Shown here: in pieces, positions 53,768 to 63,237 of the stretch
Layout of the letters: every line of letters begins with the position of its first letter
How positions within the stretch are numbered: the stretch's first letter is position 1
From: DASPKT01 sp035626475
GTDB lineage: Bacteria; Pseudomonadota; Alphaproteobacteria; Azospirillales; Azospirillaceae
DNA length: 64,000 nucleotides
Assembly: GCA_035626475.1 (NCBI GenBank)
Contig: DASPNP010000016.1
Span: forward strand, 1 to 64,000
Reading direction: 5' to 3'
Position numbers and translations under genes: made by a program
Notes under the pieces: generated by a model
The model's database searches: none
What the model was told of the DNA's origin: nothing
Seen by the model: the letters and a program-made list of their open reading frames with translations, nothing else

Positions 53768-53794
53768 GCTGAGGTTGGGCAGAGGGGCCGCTCC

Positions 53795-54754
53795 TCACCC
53801 CAGCCCCGGCAGCACCTTGCTCCCGAAGGCCTCGATGAAGGGGTCCTGGCTCTTGCCGACATGGTGCAGCTGCAGCTCCTCGAAGCCGAGATCGATATAT
53901 TCCTGCAGCCAAGCGCGGTGCTGCCCCAGGTCGGAGGAGACGCGCAGCGACTTGCGCATGTCCTCCGGGCGGACGTGGCTCGAGGCCTGGTCGAACTCCT
54001 GCGGCGTGCGCAGCACCCAGTTGACCTCGCCGCCCAGCGCCAGGAAGCGCCATTGCTCGTGCGCCTCGCGCAGGGCCTGCTCCTCGGTCGGGGCCCAGGA
54101 GAGGCCGACCTGGAGGTAGAGCGGCTTGCCCTCGCCGCCGCCGCGGCGGAAGGCGTCGATCACCTTGCGCAGCTGCTCCGGCTCGGCGCTGGTGGTCAGC
54201 AGCCCGTCGGCCCAGCCGCCCAGCCATTCCGCCGTCGCCTCCGACACGCAGGCGCCGATCAGCTTCGGCGGGGTCTTCGGCAGGCTCCAGAGCTTCGCCT
54301 CCACCACCGTCACCCGGCCGCGATGGGTGACCGTCTCGCCCCGGTGCAGGGCGCGGATGATGTCCACGCACTCGCGCAGTTTCGCGTTGCGCTCCGCTTT
54401 CTCCGGCCAAGCCTCGCCGGTGATGTGCTCGTTCAGCGCCTCGCCGCTGCCGAGCGCGGTCCAGGTGCGGCCCGGAAACATCTCCGCCAGCGTGGCGATG
54501 GCCTGGGCCGTGACCGCGACATTGTAGCGCCAGCCCGGCACGGTGATGACGCCGAAGGGCAGCCGGGTCGCCTGCAGCGCCGCCCCCAGGAAGGACCAGG
54601 CATAGCCGCTATGACCCTGGATCTCGCCCCAGGGCGCCATGTGGTCCGACGACATGGCGGCGGTGAAGCCGGCCGCTTCCGCCGCCTTCGCCAGACGCAG
54701 CATCTCGGACGGCGGGAATTGCTCATGCGAGCAGTGGTAACCGATGCGGGCCAT
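53795..54754 (-). CDS. LLM-class flavin-dependent oxidoreductase (TIGR03885-like)
   Basis: A 319-residue luciferase-like (LLM) oxidoreductase. The N-terminus IGYHCSHEQFPPSEMLRLAK and the SSDHMAPWGEIQGHSGYAWSF block, with VPGWRYNVAVTAQAIATLAE later, fit the non-F420 TIGR03885 group. ALGSGEALNEHITGEAWPEK is the conserved glycine-rich segment. It uses FMN or a similar flavin with a reduced cofactor from elsewhere. The substrate is unknown. It starts 172 bases from the divergent binding-protein gene. Confidence 0.83.
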   Translation of the reverse strand: MARIGYHCSHEQFPPSEMLRLAKAAEAAGFTAAMSSDHMAPWGEIQGHSGYAWSFLGAALQATRLPFGVITVPGWRYNVAVTAQAIATLAEMFPGRTWTALGSGEALNEHITGEAWPEKAERNAKLRECVDIIRALHRGETVTHRGRVTVVEAKLWSLPKTPPKLIGACVSEATAEWLGGWADGLLTTSAEPEQLRKVIDAFRRGGGEGKPLYLQVGLSWAPTEEQALREAHEQWRFLALGGEVNWVLRTPQEFDQASSHVRPEDMRKSLRVSSDLGQHRAWLQEYIDLGFEELQLHHVGKSQDPFIEAFGSKVLPGLG

Positions 54755-54823
54755 GCCCCCTCCTGATGCTGGGTCGCGTTAGGCAGAACAGGGCAGGGGC
54801 GAAGGCGTCGCGCGTCATTATCT

Positions 54824-54839
54824 ACACAACATCATGTGT
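54824..54839. promoter_or_regulatory. inverted repeat in the divergent LLM/binding-protein promoter region
   Basis: ACACA and TGTGT are separated by six bases (AACATC A-type spacer). The surrounding DNA (54811-54870) is clearly richer in A/T than the rest of the window and contains the promoters of both divergent genes. A regulator site is possible; no family can be named. Confidence 0.35.
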
Positions 54840-54926
54840 TCTTAGGTCGATTATCCACTTGCACGCCGTAGATTGATCCCCTAGACCCTTGCCATGGATT
54901 TCACACATCCGCCGGAAGCCCCCGCC

Positions 54927-56066
54927 ATGCGCACTCCCCGTCCCGACCAGCTTTGGCCCGCCGTCGCCGGTGCGGCGCTGATCCTCTGCGCCCTGCTGCT
55001 GCCCTTCCTGGCGACGCCGGCCAAGGCCGACATCCCCATCGCCATGGCCGGCGCCCTGACCGGGCCGGTGGCGCCGGTGGGCGAGCAGGTGCGCCAGGGA
55101 ACCGAGGCCGCGGTGGCGGACCTGAACGCATCAGGCGGCGTGCTGGGGGAGAAGCTGCGCCTGATCATCGCCGACGACGCCGGCACGCCGACCCAGGCGG
55201 TGGCGGTGGCGAACCGGCTGGCGACGGAGCGGGTGCGCATGCTGGTGGGCCATGTGCAAAGCAGCACGCTGATCCCCGCCTCCGCCGTCTATGCCGACGA
55301 GGGCATCATCGCCATCACCCCCGACGCCACGGCTCCGGAAGTGACCGAGGCGGGCCAGGGCTGGGTCTTCCGCACCTGCGGCCGCGACGACCAGCAGGGC
55401 GCCGTCGCCGGCGCCTGGCTGGCGCGCGAGTACAAGGGCCGCAAGGTGGCGCTGGTGCACGACCAGTCCACCTACGGCAAGGGGCTGACCGACGCCACCC
55501 AGGCGGCGATGAAGGCGGCCGGGCTGGAGCCGGCGCTCTACACCCAGCTGACCGTGGGCGAGCGCGACTTCACGGCGCTGGTGACGCGGCTGAAGGCGGC
55601 GGGCGTCGACGCGGTGTTCTTCGGCGGCTTCTTCACCGAGGCGGGGCTGCTGGTGCGGCAGATGCGCGAGGCCGGCCTGCAGGCGCAGTTCGTCTCGGCC
55701 GACAGCCTGGCCAACGACGCCTTCTGGCAGATCGCCGGCAAGACCGGCGAGGGCGCCATGATGACCTTCGAGGCGGACGTGCGCTCCAACCCCGGTGCCC
55801 AGGAGGTCATCCGGAAGCTGAAGGCCAAGACCGGCGAGGAGCCCGGCGCCTTCGTGCTCTACGCCTACGCCGCCGTCCAGGTCTGGGCCCAGGCCGCCAT
55901 CAAGGCCGGCACCACGGAGCCGTCGAAGGTGCGCGACGCCATGCGCCAGGGCAGCTACCCGACCATCGTCGGCAATATCTCCTACGATGCCAAGGGCGAC
56001 CGTCGCGAGAACAACTACGTGCTCTACCGCTGGAGCGAGGGCAGGTACACGCAGGTCGGGAAGTAG
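54927..56066 (+). CDS. branched-chain amino acid-type ABC transporter substrate-binding protein (paralogue 2)
   Basis: A 379-residue periplasmic binding protein of the Leu/Ile/Val fold. The signal region is LWPAVAGAALILCALLLPFL with an AKA site. Mature part: IPIAMAGALTGPVAPVGEQV, then LNASGGVLGEKLRLIIADDA. It shares many blocks with the protein at 25024-26121, including FRTCGRDDQQG, YKGRKVALVHDQ, TYGKGL and ERDFTALVTRLKAAG. ATG 54927 has GGAAG about 8 bases ahead; ATG 54894 is an alternative that adds 11 residues. No transporter permease or ATPase is adjacent. Confidence 0.9.
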   Translation: MRTPRPDQLWPAVAGAALILCALLLPFLATPAKADIPIAMAGALTGPVAPVGEQVRQGTEAAVADLNASGGVLGEKLRLIIADDAGTPTQAVAVANRLATERVRMLVGHVQSSTLIPASAVYADEGIIAITPDATAPEVTEAGQGWVFRTCGRDDQQGAVAGAWLAREYKGRKVALVHDQSTYGKGLTDATQAAMKAAGLEPALYTQLTVGERDFTALVTRLKAAGVDAVFFGGFFTEAGLLVRQMREAGLQAQFVSADSLANDAFWQIAGKTGEGAMMTFEADVRSNPGAQEVIRKLKAKTGEEPGAFVLYAYAAVQVWAQAAIKAGTTEPSKVRDAMRQGSYPTIVGNISYDAKGDRRENNYVLYRWSEGRYTQVGK

Positions 56067-56125
56067 GCGGTCGGGCGGCGTCGAGGCCGTCGATACCGCT
56101 CCCGACGGGTGGCAGCGTCGCTCTC

Positions 56126-56315
56126 GTGCGTCCTTCGACAGGCTCAGGACGAGGGGGATTTAGCTGCTCCCGGTCAAGCCACCGCGCGTTTGGACCGGGA
56201 GTGCCTAGCACCCCCGTTCCTCATCCTGAGCCTGTCGAATGACGCACCACGGTCCAGCCTCTCCGGCAGTGCCTGGCATCCCCTTCCCTCATCCTGAGCT
56301 TGTCGAAGGAAGCAC
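56126..56315. repeat. repeat A, copy 8, with a second right arm
   Basis: Left arm GTGCGTCCTTCGACAGGC; the interior has TAGCTGCTCCCGGTCAAGC and GGGAGTGCCTAGCACCCCC; right arm 1 ends GTCGAATGACGCAC at 56247. A second AGTGCCTGGCATCCCC box and right arm (ending GTCGAAGGAAGCACA) follow to 56315. It lies in the 416-base gap before the second MCP. Confidence 0.82.
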
Positions 56316-56482
56316 AACCTCCCAGCCCCTCCCGACCCACGGGCACCCCCCCGCCCCGGCGCATACCCCCTTTGCGCGCAGCGGGACGGATTGGTTAAGG
56401 CCCGTAACGGTCGCGTCACTCCCCTGTCATTCCCGAGGACTAGCGTCGCGGCGTCTCCCGAGCCCCACGCCAAGGTCCCGCC

Positions 56483-58630
56483 ATGCCGATAGGCCGCCGC
56501 AGCTTCGCCCTGCCCGCCCTCCCGCCCAGCCTGGACCCGCTGCTGCGGCGCCTGCGCCTGCCGCTCGACCGGGCGGAGGCGGCGCTGGGCCGGCTGACCG
56601 TGCGGGGCCGCATCGTGCTGCTGGGCGGCGTGCTGCTGGCGGCATTGGCCGGCACCGGGCTGCACCTGACGGTCGCCACCTCCCAGGCCGTCACCGAGGC
56701 CGAGCGGGCGGCCGGGCTGGCGGCGCTGGGCGAGGCTTTCACCGCCTATTCGGTCGGGCTGGAGGATGTCGAGGGGCGCATGCTCTCCTTCGCCGGCGCG
56801 CCCTCGCAGGCCGGCATGAGCGCCGTCATGTCGGCGCGCGAGACGGCCTCGGCCCGGCTGACCGAGGCGCTGGAGCGGCTGCGCAGGGCCGGTGAGGCGC
56901 CTCTCGCCGACCGGCTGTCCGGGCTGCACGCCGCCTTCGACGGCAGCATCGAGGAGATGCTGCGCAAATCCGTGAACGTGGTCGAGGGCGGCGAGCTGAT
57001 CGCCGGCGGCCTGGCCGAGCTGGAGACATCCGCCGCCGCGCTGCGTGACTGGCTGGCGCAGCGGCGCGAGCCCGAGGCGGCGCGCTTCTCGGCCGAGCTG
57101 GAACGGGCGCGCCAGGACCTCGCCGCCCGCAGCGTCGACGTGCTGGTCCGCCGTACGCCCGAGGCGCAGGCCGCCGCTGATGCGGCATCCACCGCCATGC
57201 TGGGCGCCATCGACGGCGCGCTGGCGCTGATGGAGGGGCAGGAGCGCGCGGTGCGCAAGATCGCCACCGGCGTGCGCGGCGACCGCGACGTGGTGCGCAA
57301 CGGCGTCGCCTCGATCGTCGCCTCCTCCGGCCAGGCCAGGGAGTTCTTCGACCGGTTCGAGGCGGCGCGGGGCGATCTCCGCGCCTTCGTGGTGGAGGAG
57401 CGCCGGCGGCTGGCCCAGGCGCAGAAGAGCGGGCTCGACGCCTTCGCCGCCGGCAGCCGCAGCGCCGGCCGGGTGGCGATCGGCATCATGATGCTGATCT
57501 CGCTGGCCGCCGCCGCCGCGGTGCTGGCGGTGGCGCGCAGCATCGTCCGGCCGCTGGCCGGCATCACCGGCGCCATGGAGCGCATAGCCGCCGGCGATCT
57601 GAAGGTGGCGCTGCCGCCTTCGGGGGACAGCCGCACCGAGATCGCCGCCATGGTGCGGGCGCTGGAGCGCTTCCGCCAGGGGCTGACCGAGGCCGAGGGC
57701 TTGCGGGAACGTCAGGAGGCCGAGCGCGCCATGGCCGAGGCGGAGAAGGAAGCCGCGCTGGCGACCATGGCGCGCACCGTCGAGGAGGCGACCAGCCGCG
57801 CCGTGGCCGAGGCGGCCGAGCGCGGCGCCGGCATGCGCGGCCTGTCGGAGCATGTCGCCCACGATGCGCGGGCCGTCCTGGCGGCGGCGTCCGACATGGC
57901 CGAGGCCAGCGGTCGGGCGCTCAGCGGGTCCGAGGAGGTCAGCCGCGCCGTGGCCGGGATGGCGTCCACCATCGACGGGCTGGCCGACGACGTGACCCGG
58001 GTGGCCGGGCTGGTCCGGCGCGCCGCCGAGGATGGCGGCCGCAGCCAGGAGGGCATCCAGGAGCTGGAGGCGGCCATCGCCGGCATCGGCGGCGTCGCCG
58101 CCATGATCGGCGACATCGCCCGGCAGACCAATCTGCTGGCGCTGAACGCCACCATCGAGGCGGCCCGGGCGGGCGAGGCCGGCAAGGGCTTCGCCGTGGT
58201 GGCCGCCGAGGTCCGCGCCCTGTCGGAGCAGACCGCGCGCTCCAGCGGCGAGATCCACGAGCGCATCCGCCGCATTTCCGCGTCCACGGCCGGCACGCTG
58301 TCGGCGGTGCGCTCGGTGGTGGAGGACGTGGCGGCGCTGACCGGCATCGCCGGCACCATCGCCGCCCGCATGGACGGTCAGCGCGCCGCCACCGCCGGAA
58401 TCGCCGCCGGGGCGGAGTCCTCGCGGGAGGCGGCGCGGCTGGCTGCCGAGCGCATCGCCGAGGTCGAGGCGCTGGCGCGCGACGCCGGCGACCGGGCGGG
58501 CACCCTGACCCGCACCGCCGGCGAGGCCGTGCGCTCGGTCGAGGGGCTGCAGCGCCGCGTGCTGGCCGCCCTGGCCGGCGCCGCCGAGCCGTCCCGGCCG
58601 GTACCGGTGGCGGTCTCCCGCGCGGCCTGA
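56483..58630 (+). CDS. methyl-accepting chemotaxis protein with long helical sensor
   Basis: A 715-residue receptor. Membrane segment 1 is near residues 43-65 (RIVLLGGVLLAALAGTGLHL). A long Ala-rich helical periplasmic domain covers about 66-330. Membrane segment 2 (IGIMMLISLAAAAAVLAVAR) is followed by HAMP at about 354-408. The signalling domain has its tip in LALNATIEAARAGEAGKGFAVVAAEVRALSEQTA (shown here only in part: ATIEAARAGEAGKG). No CheR-docking pentapeptide is seen at the end. It stands alone, far from the che genes at 10-19 kb; it may feed that array or another. Confidence 0.88.
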   Translation: MPIGRRSFALPALPPSLDPLLRRLRLPLDRAEAALGRLTVRGRIVLLGGVLLAALAGTGLHLTVATSQAVTEAERAAGLAALGEAFTAYSVGLEDVEGRMLSFAGAPSQAGMSAVMSARETASARLTEALERLRRAGEAPLADRLSGLHAAFDGSIEEMLRKSVNVVEGGELIAGGLAELETSAAALRDWLAQRREPEAARFSAELERARQDLAARSVDVLVRRTPEAQAAADAASTAMLGAIDGALALMEGQERAVRKIATGVRGDRDVVRNGVASIVASSGQAREFFDRFEAARGDLRAFVVEERRRLAQAQKSGLDAFAAGSRSAGRVAIGIMMLISLAAAAAVLAVARSIVRPLAGITGAMERIAAGDLKVALPPSGDSRTEIAAMVRALERFRQGLTEAEGLRERQEAERAMAEAEKEAALATMARTVEEATSRAVAEAAERGAGMRGLSEHVAHDARAVLAAASDMAEASGRALSGSEEVSRAVAGMASTIDGLADDVTRVAGLVRRAAEDGGRSQEGIQELEAAIAGIGGVAAMIGDIARQTNLLALNATIEAARAGEAGKGFAVVAAEVRALSEQTARSSGEIHERIRRISASTAGTLSAVRSVVEDVAALTGIAGTIAARMDGQRAATAGIAAGAESSREAARLAAERIAEVEALARDAGDRAGTLTRTAGEAVRSVEGLQRRVLAALAGAAEPSRPVPVAVSRAA

Positions 58631-58686
58631 CGCAACCTCCGCCCCGCCGGCCGGTTTAATAGAACGGTCATGGAACGGAGGCGGTC

Positions 58687-59091
58687 ATGGCGAAGGGGAA
58701 GAAGTCGCGCGTGCCCAAGCGCATTGCGGGGGTGAAGCTGCCGAAGGCGCTGCGCCGGTCGAAGGCGCTGAACTCGCTGCTGGGGAACGATGTCGGCCGG
58801 CAGCTGCTGGCCGACGCGCTGGTCGCCGCGGCCACGGCCGCCGCCGGCGTGCTGGCCGCGCGCCACAAGCCGGAGCTGCGGCAGGCCGGCCAGGCGGTGG
58901 GCGAGCAGCTGGCCGACGCCCGCGACACGGTCGTCGATACGGCGCAACAGGCCGGCTCCGCCACCCGCGACCTGGCCCACGCCGCCGCCGGCGCGCTGGC
59001 CCATGTCGTCACCGACGCCGCGCTGTCACTGGTCTCGACCAAGGCCAAGCCTGCCTCCGGCGCCAAGGCGGCGTCGAGCAGGCGGCACTAG
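58687..59091 (+). CDS. small basic protein of unknown function
   Basis: A 134-residue protein. A Lys/Arg-rich N-terminus (MAKGKKSRVPKRIAGVKLPK) precedes an Ala-rich hydrophobic-helical middle (QLLADALVAAATAAAGVLAA) and a positively charged end (SSRRH). No family recognised; a nucleic-acid or membrane-surface association is conceivable. ATG 58687 follows GGAGGCGGTC. It lies 57 bases after the MCP gene. Confidence 0.6.
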   Translation: MAKGKKSRVPKRIAGVKLPKALRRSKALNSLLGNDVGRQLLADALVAAATAAAGVLAARHKPELRQAGQAVGEQLADARDTVVDTAQQAGSATRDLAHAAAGALAHVVTDAALSLVSTKAKPASGAKAASSRRH

Positions 59092-59132
59092 GGGCAGCTA
59101 GACTAGGGCTGTCGGAGTTAGGCCCCGCTCCC

Positions 59133-59343
59133 CGTCGTCCCGGCGTAGGCCGGGACCCAGGGGTTGCAGCCGAGCACCATCGATTAAGCGCCGTAGGTCG
59201 CATGGAGCGAAGCGCAATGCGACATGCCCCGGCCGGGGTGTCGCATTACGGCTCCGCCTCCATGCGACCTACGAACCACACCTGTGCTGCATCCGGCGCA
59301 CCCCACTGCAACCCCTGGGTCCCGGCCTGCGCCGGGATGACGG
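59133..59343. repeat. repeat B, copy 6
   Basis: Outer arms CGTCGTCCCGGCGTAGGCC and CTGCGCCGGGATGACGG; inner hairpin arms CGTAGGTCGCATGGAGCG and CTCCATGCGACCTACG, with a small extra hairpin TGCCCCGGCCGGGG in the loop. It fills the 291-base gap before the LytTR gene. Confidence 0.87.
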
Positions 59344-59382
59344 TTGGTGGGGTCACACCCCTCCGGCCCTGATCCAACGACC

Positions 59383-60234
59383 TTAATTCGCGGCGCTCGG
59401 GCGGTCCTCGCCGCCGGGCATGTCCCAGCCGGCCTGGCGCACCGCCAGCCCGTAGGTGCGGCTGACCGGCACGCGCAGGCCGTTGGACAGCTCCAGGGTC
59501 AGGCGCCCGCCCTCGCGGTGGAGCCGGCGCACCGCGTCGCGCGCCACCCACCAGGACCGGTGCACCTGCAGCCCCGGCAGCCCGTCCAGCTCCTCGACGG
59601 CATCGGCCAGCCGCAGCAGCAGCAGGTCCGATCCGGCCGAGGCGTGGACGCGCAGATAATGGTCCTCCGCCTCCAGTGCCAGCAGCCGGTCGCCCAGTGG
59701 CCGGGGCAGGCGCTTCATGAAGGCCCGCTCGGCGGCGGCGCCGACCGGTCTCGGCGGCTCCGCCACGGCGATGTCCCGCGGCGCCGGCGTCTCCTCCACC
59801 GGCCGCTCCGCCTCGGCCGTCACGCTCCCGGCCGGTTCGGGCGACGGCCGCCGCAGCGCCTGCCAGACGATGCCGATGCTGACCGAGATGGTGAACACCT
59901 TCACGTACAGCATCGGCAGCAGCTCCAGCGGGAAGGGCTTTCCGGCGCGCAGCGAGGATTCCACCCAGGCGACGATGAAGGTCATGGGGAAGGCCGCCAC
60001 GAGGCTCGCCACCGCCATCTCCGCGATGCTCCCCTGCGGGCGGAACCGGGGCGAGGCGCGCAATGCCGCCAGCACCGGCAGAAGCTGCGCCCAGCCGACC
60101 AGCGCCGCCGCGATCCAGTAGGGGAAGCGGGCCTGCCAGGGCATGTCCTTGTAGGTGCCAAACGGTCCGAGCAGCCCCAGGATGGCGCCCATGACCAGGA
60201 TGATTCCGAGGTCTCGCAGGTAAATCGGGCGCAT
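59383..60234 (-). CDS. membrane-anchored LytTR-domain transcriptional regulator
   Basis: A 283-residue regulator. Three to four membrane segments lie within residues 1-135 (GIILVMGAILGLLGPFGTY; AALVGWAQLLPVLAAL; MAVASLVAAFPMTFIVAWV; MLYVKVFTISVSIGIV). A Pro/Glu-rich linker (about 140-180) leads to a C-terminal LytTR DNA-binding domain (ALEAEDHYLRVHA; HRSWWVARDAVRRLHREGG; VPVSRTYGLAVRQ). There is no receiver domain, so the membrane part would sense or tether directly. ATG 60234 follows GAGAGG; ATG 60279 is the alternative with 15 more residues. It is divergent from the molybdenum hydroxylase genes and may control them. Confidence 0.82.
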   Translation of the reverse strand: MRPIYLRDLGIILVMGAILGLLGPFGTYKDMPWQARFPYWIAAALVGWAQLLPVLAALRASPRFRPQGSIAEMAVASLVAAFPMTFIVAWVESSLRAGKPFPLELLPMLYVKVFTISVSIGIVWQALRRPSPEPAGSVTAEAERPVEETPAPRDIAVAEPPRPVGAAAERAFMKRLPRPLGDRLLALEAEDHYLRVHASAGSDLLLLRLADAVEELDGLPGLQVHRSWWVARDAVRRLHREGGRLTLELSNGLRVPVSRTYGLAVRQAGWDMPGGEDRPSAAN

Positions 60235-60417
60235 CCGCCTCTCGCGCTTCGTGAATGGCACTTGTCGCCTTTCCCGCATCCGTCAGCGGCGTTCGCGCAA
60301 CAGGCGTTGCCGACCAAGCCTGCCGTGGCACTCCCTTGGCCCATCGCCGGGACCATCCGCCCTAGAACTTTTTGCGGAACATCCGGGGTGCGGGCAAGCA
60401 TTAACAAGGTGACACTG

Positions 60418-60882
60418 ATGTCCTTCACGGTGAACGTCAACGGCCGCCGCCGCCGCGTCGATGCGGCCGGCGAGACGCCCCTGCTCTGGGTACTGCGCGA
60501 AGAGCTCGGCCTGACCGGGTCCAAGTTCGGCTGCGGCATCGGCAGCTGCGGCGCCTGCACCGTGCATGTCGACGGCGCGGCCGTCCGGGCCTGCACGGTC
60601 CCGCTGGAGAGCGTCGGCAGCGCCCGCGTGACCACCATCGAGGGGCTGGCAAGGGGCGAGCGGCTGCACCCGGTGCAGCAGGCCTGGCTGGACGAGGACG
60701 TGGCGCAGTGCGGCTACTGCCAGGCGGGGATGATCATGGCGGTGACCGACCTGCTGGCCCGCAATCCCGACCCGACCGACACCGACATCGACCAGGCGCT
60801 GACCAACATCTGCCGCTGCGGCACCTATCCCCGGATCCGCAAGGCGATCCACCGCGCCGCCCGCCTCGTGAAGGAGGCGTGA
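60418..60882 (+). CDS. (2Fe-2S)-binding subunit of a xanthine-dehydrogenase-family oxidoreductase (module 1)
   Basis: A 154-residue iron-sulfur subunit of the isoquinoline 1-oxidoreductase alpha (IorA) type. The plant-ferredoxin-like cluster site is KFGCGIGSCGACTVHVDG with a later Cys in RACTV. The C-terminal cluster site is CGYCQAGM with CRCGTYPR. It passes electrons from the molybdenum subunit to an external acceptor such as a cytochrome. ATG 60418 was chosen; a much longer frame upstream lacks homologous content. The large subunit begins 4 bases after its stop. Confidence 0.93.
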   Translation: MSFTVNVNGRRRRVDAAGETPLLWVLREELGLTGSKFGCGIGSCGACTVHVDGAAVRACTVPLESVGSARVTTIEGLARGERLHPVQQAWLDEDVAQCGYCQAGMIMAVTDLLARNPDPTDTDIDQALTNICRCGTYPRIRKAIHRAARLVKEA

Positions 60883-60885
60883 GCC

Positions 60886-63126
60886 ATGGACGCCACTTTC
60901 TCCCCCTCCCGCCGCGGCTTCCTCAAGGTCACGGGCGCCGCCGGCGCGCTGATGGTTTCCTGCCCGAGCGATCTTCTGGCGGCGCCCGGCCGGGCCGCCC
61001 GCGACGCCAAGATCGGGCTCTATGTCCGGATCGACCGTGACGGCCAGGTCACCATCGGCACCGCCACGACCGAGCTGGGCCAGGGCACCCTCACCTCGAT
61101 CCCCATGCTGATCGCCGAGGAGCTGGACGTCGACTTCGCCAAGGTCCGCACCGAGCTGATCCCGACGCCCTTCACGGTCGACAAGGGGCGCATCAGGCCG
61201 CTGTCCTTCCACTCCGGCGCCGGCGGCAGCAACGCCGTGTGGCGCAGCTACGATCCGGCCCGGCAGGCGGGGGCGGTCGCCCGGCACCTGCTGGTGCTGG
61301 CGGCGGCGGAGCGCTGGGGCGTCGATCCGGCCGAGCTGACGACCCGCGACGGCATGGTGCTGCACCCGGGAAAGCGGCGGCGCGCGGATTACGGCGATCT
61401 GGCCGAGGCCGCAGCGAAGCTGACCCCGCCGAAGGACCCCCTGCCCCTCAAGCCGCGGTCCGAGCACAAGATCATCGGCCGCCCGCAGACGCAGAAGGAC
61501 GCCCGCGCCATCGTCACGGGACAGCCGCTCTTCGGGCTGGACCGCAGCCTGCCGGGCATGCTGCACGCGGTCGTGGCCCGCAGCCCGTTCCTGGGCGGCA
61601 CTCCCCGCTCGGTGGACGAGACGGCGGCGCGCGCCATTCCGGGCGTCGTGGCGATCCTGCCCATCGCCGGGCCGAAGCCGGGGGAGCTGTACGGGGTAGG
61701 CGGGGTGACCGCCGCGGGCGTGGCGGTGGTGGCCGACGATCTCTGGACGGCCATGCGGGGCCGCGAGGCGCTGAAGATCGAGTGGGAGCCCGGCCCCGTC
61801 CGCGAGACGACGTCGGACCGCATGGCCAAGGGCTGGGAGATGGTGCGCACCGGCCAGGGCCAGGTCGTCCGCGACACCGGCAACGTTGATCAGGCCTTTG
61901 CGGCTGCGGCCCGCACCATGGAGGCGGAGTACGAGTTCCCCATGGCGGCGCACGCCACCATGGAGCCGCCCAACGCCATCGCCCATCTGGAGGGCGGGCG
62001 TCTCAGGATCATCGGCTGCAACCAGCTCCCCCCCATCATGCTGGACATCGTCGCGCGGGTCGCCGGCGTCGAGGTCGGCAACATCGACTATGAGCCGGTG
62101 CGGGCCGGCGGCGGCTTCGGCCGGCGCATCTTCCCGGAGGCGATCTGCGAGGCCGCGTCGCTGACGAAGCAGACCGGCCGGCCGGTGAAGGTCGTCTGGA
62201 CCCGCGAGGACGACATCGCGCACGATCCGTTCCGCCCCGGCGGCTGCCACCGGGTGCGGGCGGCGCTGGACAAGGACGGGAAGCTGGCGGGCTGGCGCTA
62301 CGACCTCGCCAGCAAGTCGCAGCTGTCGGACTGGCTGCCGCTTCCGCCGGACCAGCAATGGGGGTTCGAGGTATTCCCGGACGATTTCCCCGGGATCACG
62401 GCGCCCAACCTGCGGGTCGCCTGGCACCGGCTGCCGACCACGGCGCCGCACGGCGCCTGGCGGGCGCCGGGCTATCTCGCCAACGCCTGGGTCGTGCAGA
62501 GCTTCATGGACGAGATCGCCCATGCGCTCGGCCGCGATCCGCTGGAACTCAGGCTCGACTGGCTGGGAGAGGCGCGGGAGATGAAGTACCAGAACCGCGA
62601 GAGCGGCCCGGTCTTCCACACCGGCCGCGCCGCCGCCGTGCTGAAGCTGGCGGCGGAGAAGGCCGGCTGGGGCACGCCCCTGCCCGCCGGCCGGGGCCGC
62701 GGCATCGCCTCGCATTTCGCCTTCGGCACCTATGTCGCCCATGTGGTCGAGGTCACGGTGGCGGACGGCGACTTCACGGTCGACCGCGTGGTCAGCGCCA
62801 TCGACTGCGGCCTCGTCGTCAATCCGAACGGCGTGGTCATGCAGAACGAAGGCGGCATCAACGACGCCCTGTCCGCCGCGCGCGGCCAGGAGATCACCGT
62901 GCGGGACGGCAAGGTCGAGCAGTCGAACTTCCACGACTACGAGATGATGCGCATCGACCGCGCGGCGACACGGATCGAGACCCATATCGTGCCCAGCGAG
63001 GCCACCCCGCGCGGCATGGGCGAGCCCCCGCTCCCGCCCCTGACGCCGGCCCTGTGCAACGCGCTGTTCGCGGCGACCGGCAAGCGCATCCGCCGCCTGC
63101 CGATCCGCGGCCAGCTGACGGCGTGA
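60886..63126 (+). CDS. molybdopterin-binding subunit of an isoquinoline-oxidoreductase-like enzyme (module 1)
   Basis: A 746-residue large subunit (IorB-like). The Tat signal is SRRGFLKVTGAAGALMVSC. Cofactor-contact regions include ATTELGQGTLTSIPMLIAEE, GGFGRR and VRAGGGFG. Near the C-terminus RGMGEPPLPPLTPAL carries the GxGE-type catalytic Glu. It hydroxylates an N-heterocycle or oxidises an aldehyde, using water as oxygen source. The Tat signal suggests the assembled complex is exported with the small subunit by a hitchhiker route. The next two genes repeat the same order. Confidence 0.92.
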   Translation: MDATFSPSRRGFLKVTGAAGALMVSCPSDLLAAPGRAARDAKIGLYVRIDRDGQVTIGTATTELGQGTLTSIPMLIAEELDVDFAKVRTELIPTPFTVDKGRIRPLSFHSGAGGSNAVWRSYDPARQAGAVARHLLVLAAAERWGVDPAELTTRDGMVLHPGKRRRADYGDLAEAAAKLTPPKDPLPLKPRSEHKIIGRPQTQKDARAIVTGQPLFGLDRSLPGMLHAVVARSPFLGGTPRSVDETAARAIPGVVAILPIAGPKPGELYGVGGVTAAGVAVVADDLWTAMRGREALKIEWEPGPVRETTSDRMAKGWEMVRTGQGQVVRDTGNVDQAFAAAARTMEAEYEFPMAAHATMEPPNAIAHLEGGRLRIIGCNQLPPIMLDIVARVAGVEVGNIDYEPVRAGGGFGRRIFPEAICEAASLTKQTGRPVKVVWTREDDIAHDPFRPGGCHRVRAALDKDGKLAGWRYDLASKSQLSDWLPLPPDQQWGFEVFPDDFPGITAPNLRVAWHRLPTTAPHGAWRAPGYLANAWVVQSFMDEIAHALGRDPLELRLDWLGEAREMKYQNRESGPVFHTGRAAAVLKLAAEKAGWGTPLPAGRGRGIASHFAFGTYVAHVVEVTVADGDFTVDRVVSAIDCGLVVNPNGVVMQNEGGINDALSAARGQEITVRDGKVEQSNFHDYEMMRIDRAATRIETHIVPSEATPRGMGEPPLPPLTPALCNALFAATGKRIRRLPIRGQLTA

Positions 63127-63237
63127 CGGGCCCCGCTCCGTAACGGTCCGGAAACCGTTTGCGCCTTGGCGTCCGGGGCGCCGGCGGCCTATCCTCCCTG
63201 CCCGAAGCAACCCCCTCGGGCAGGGAGAATTTCCCCA

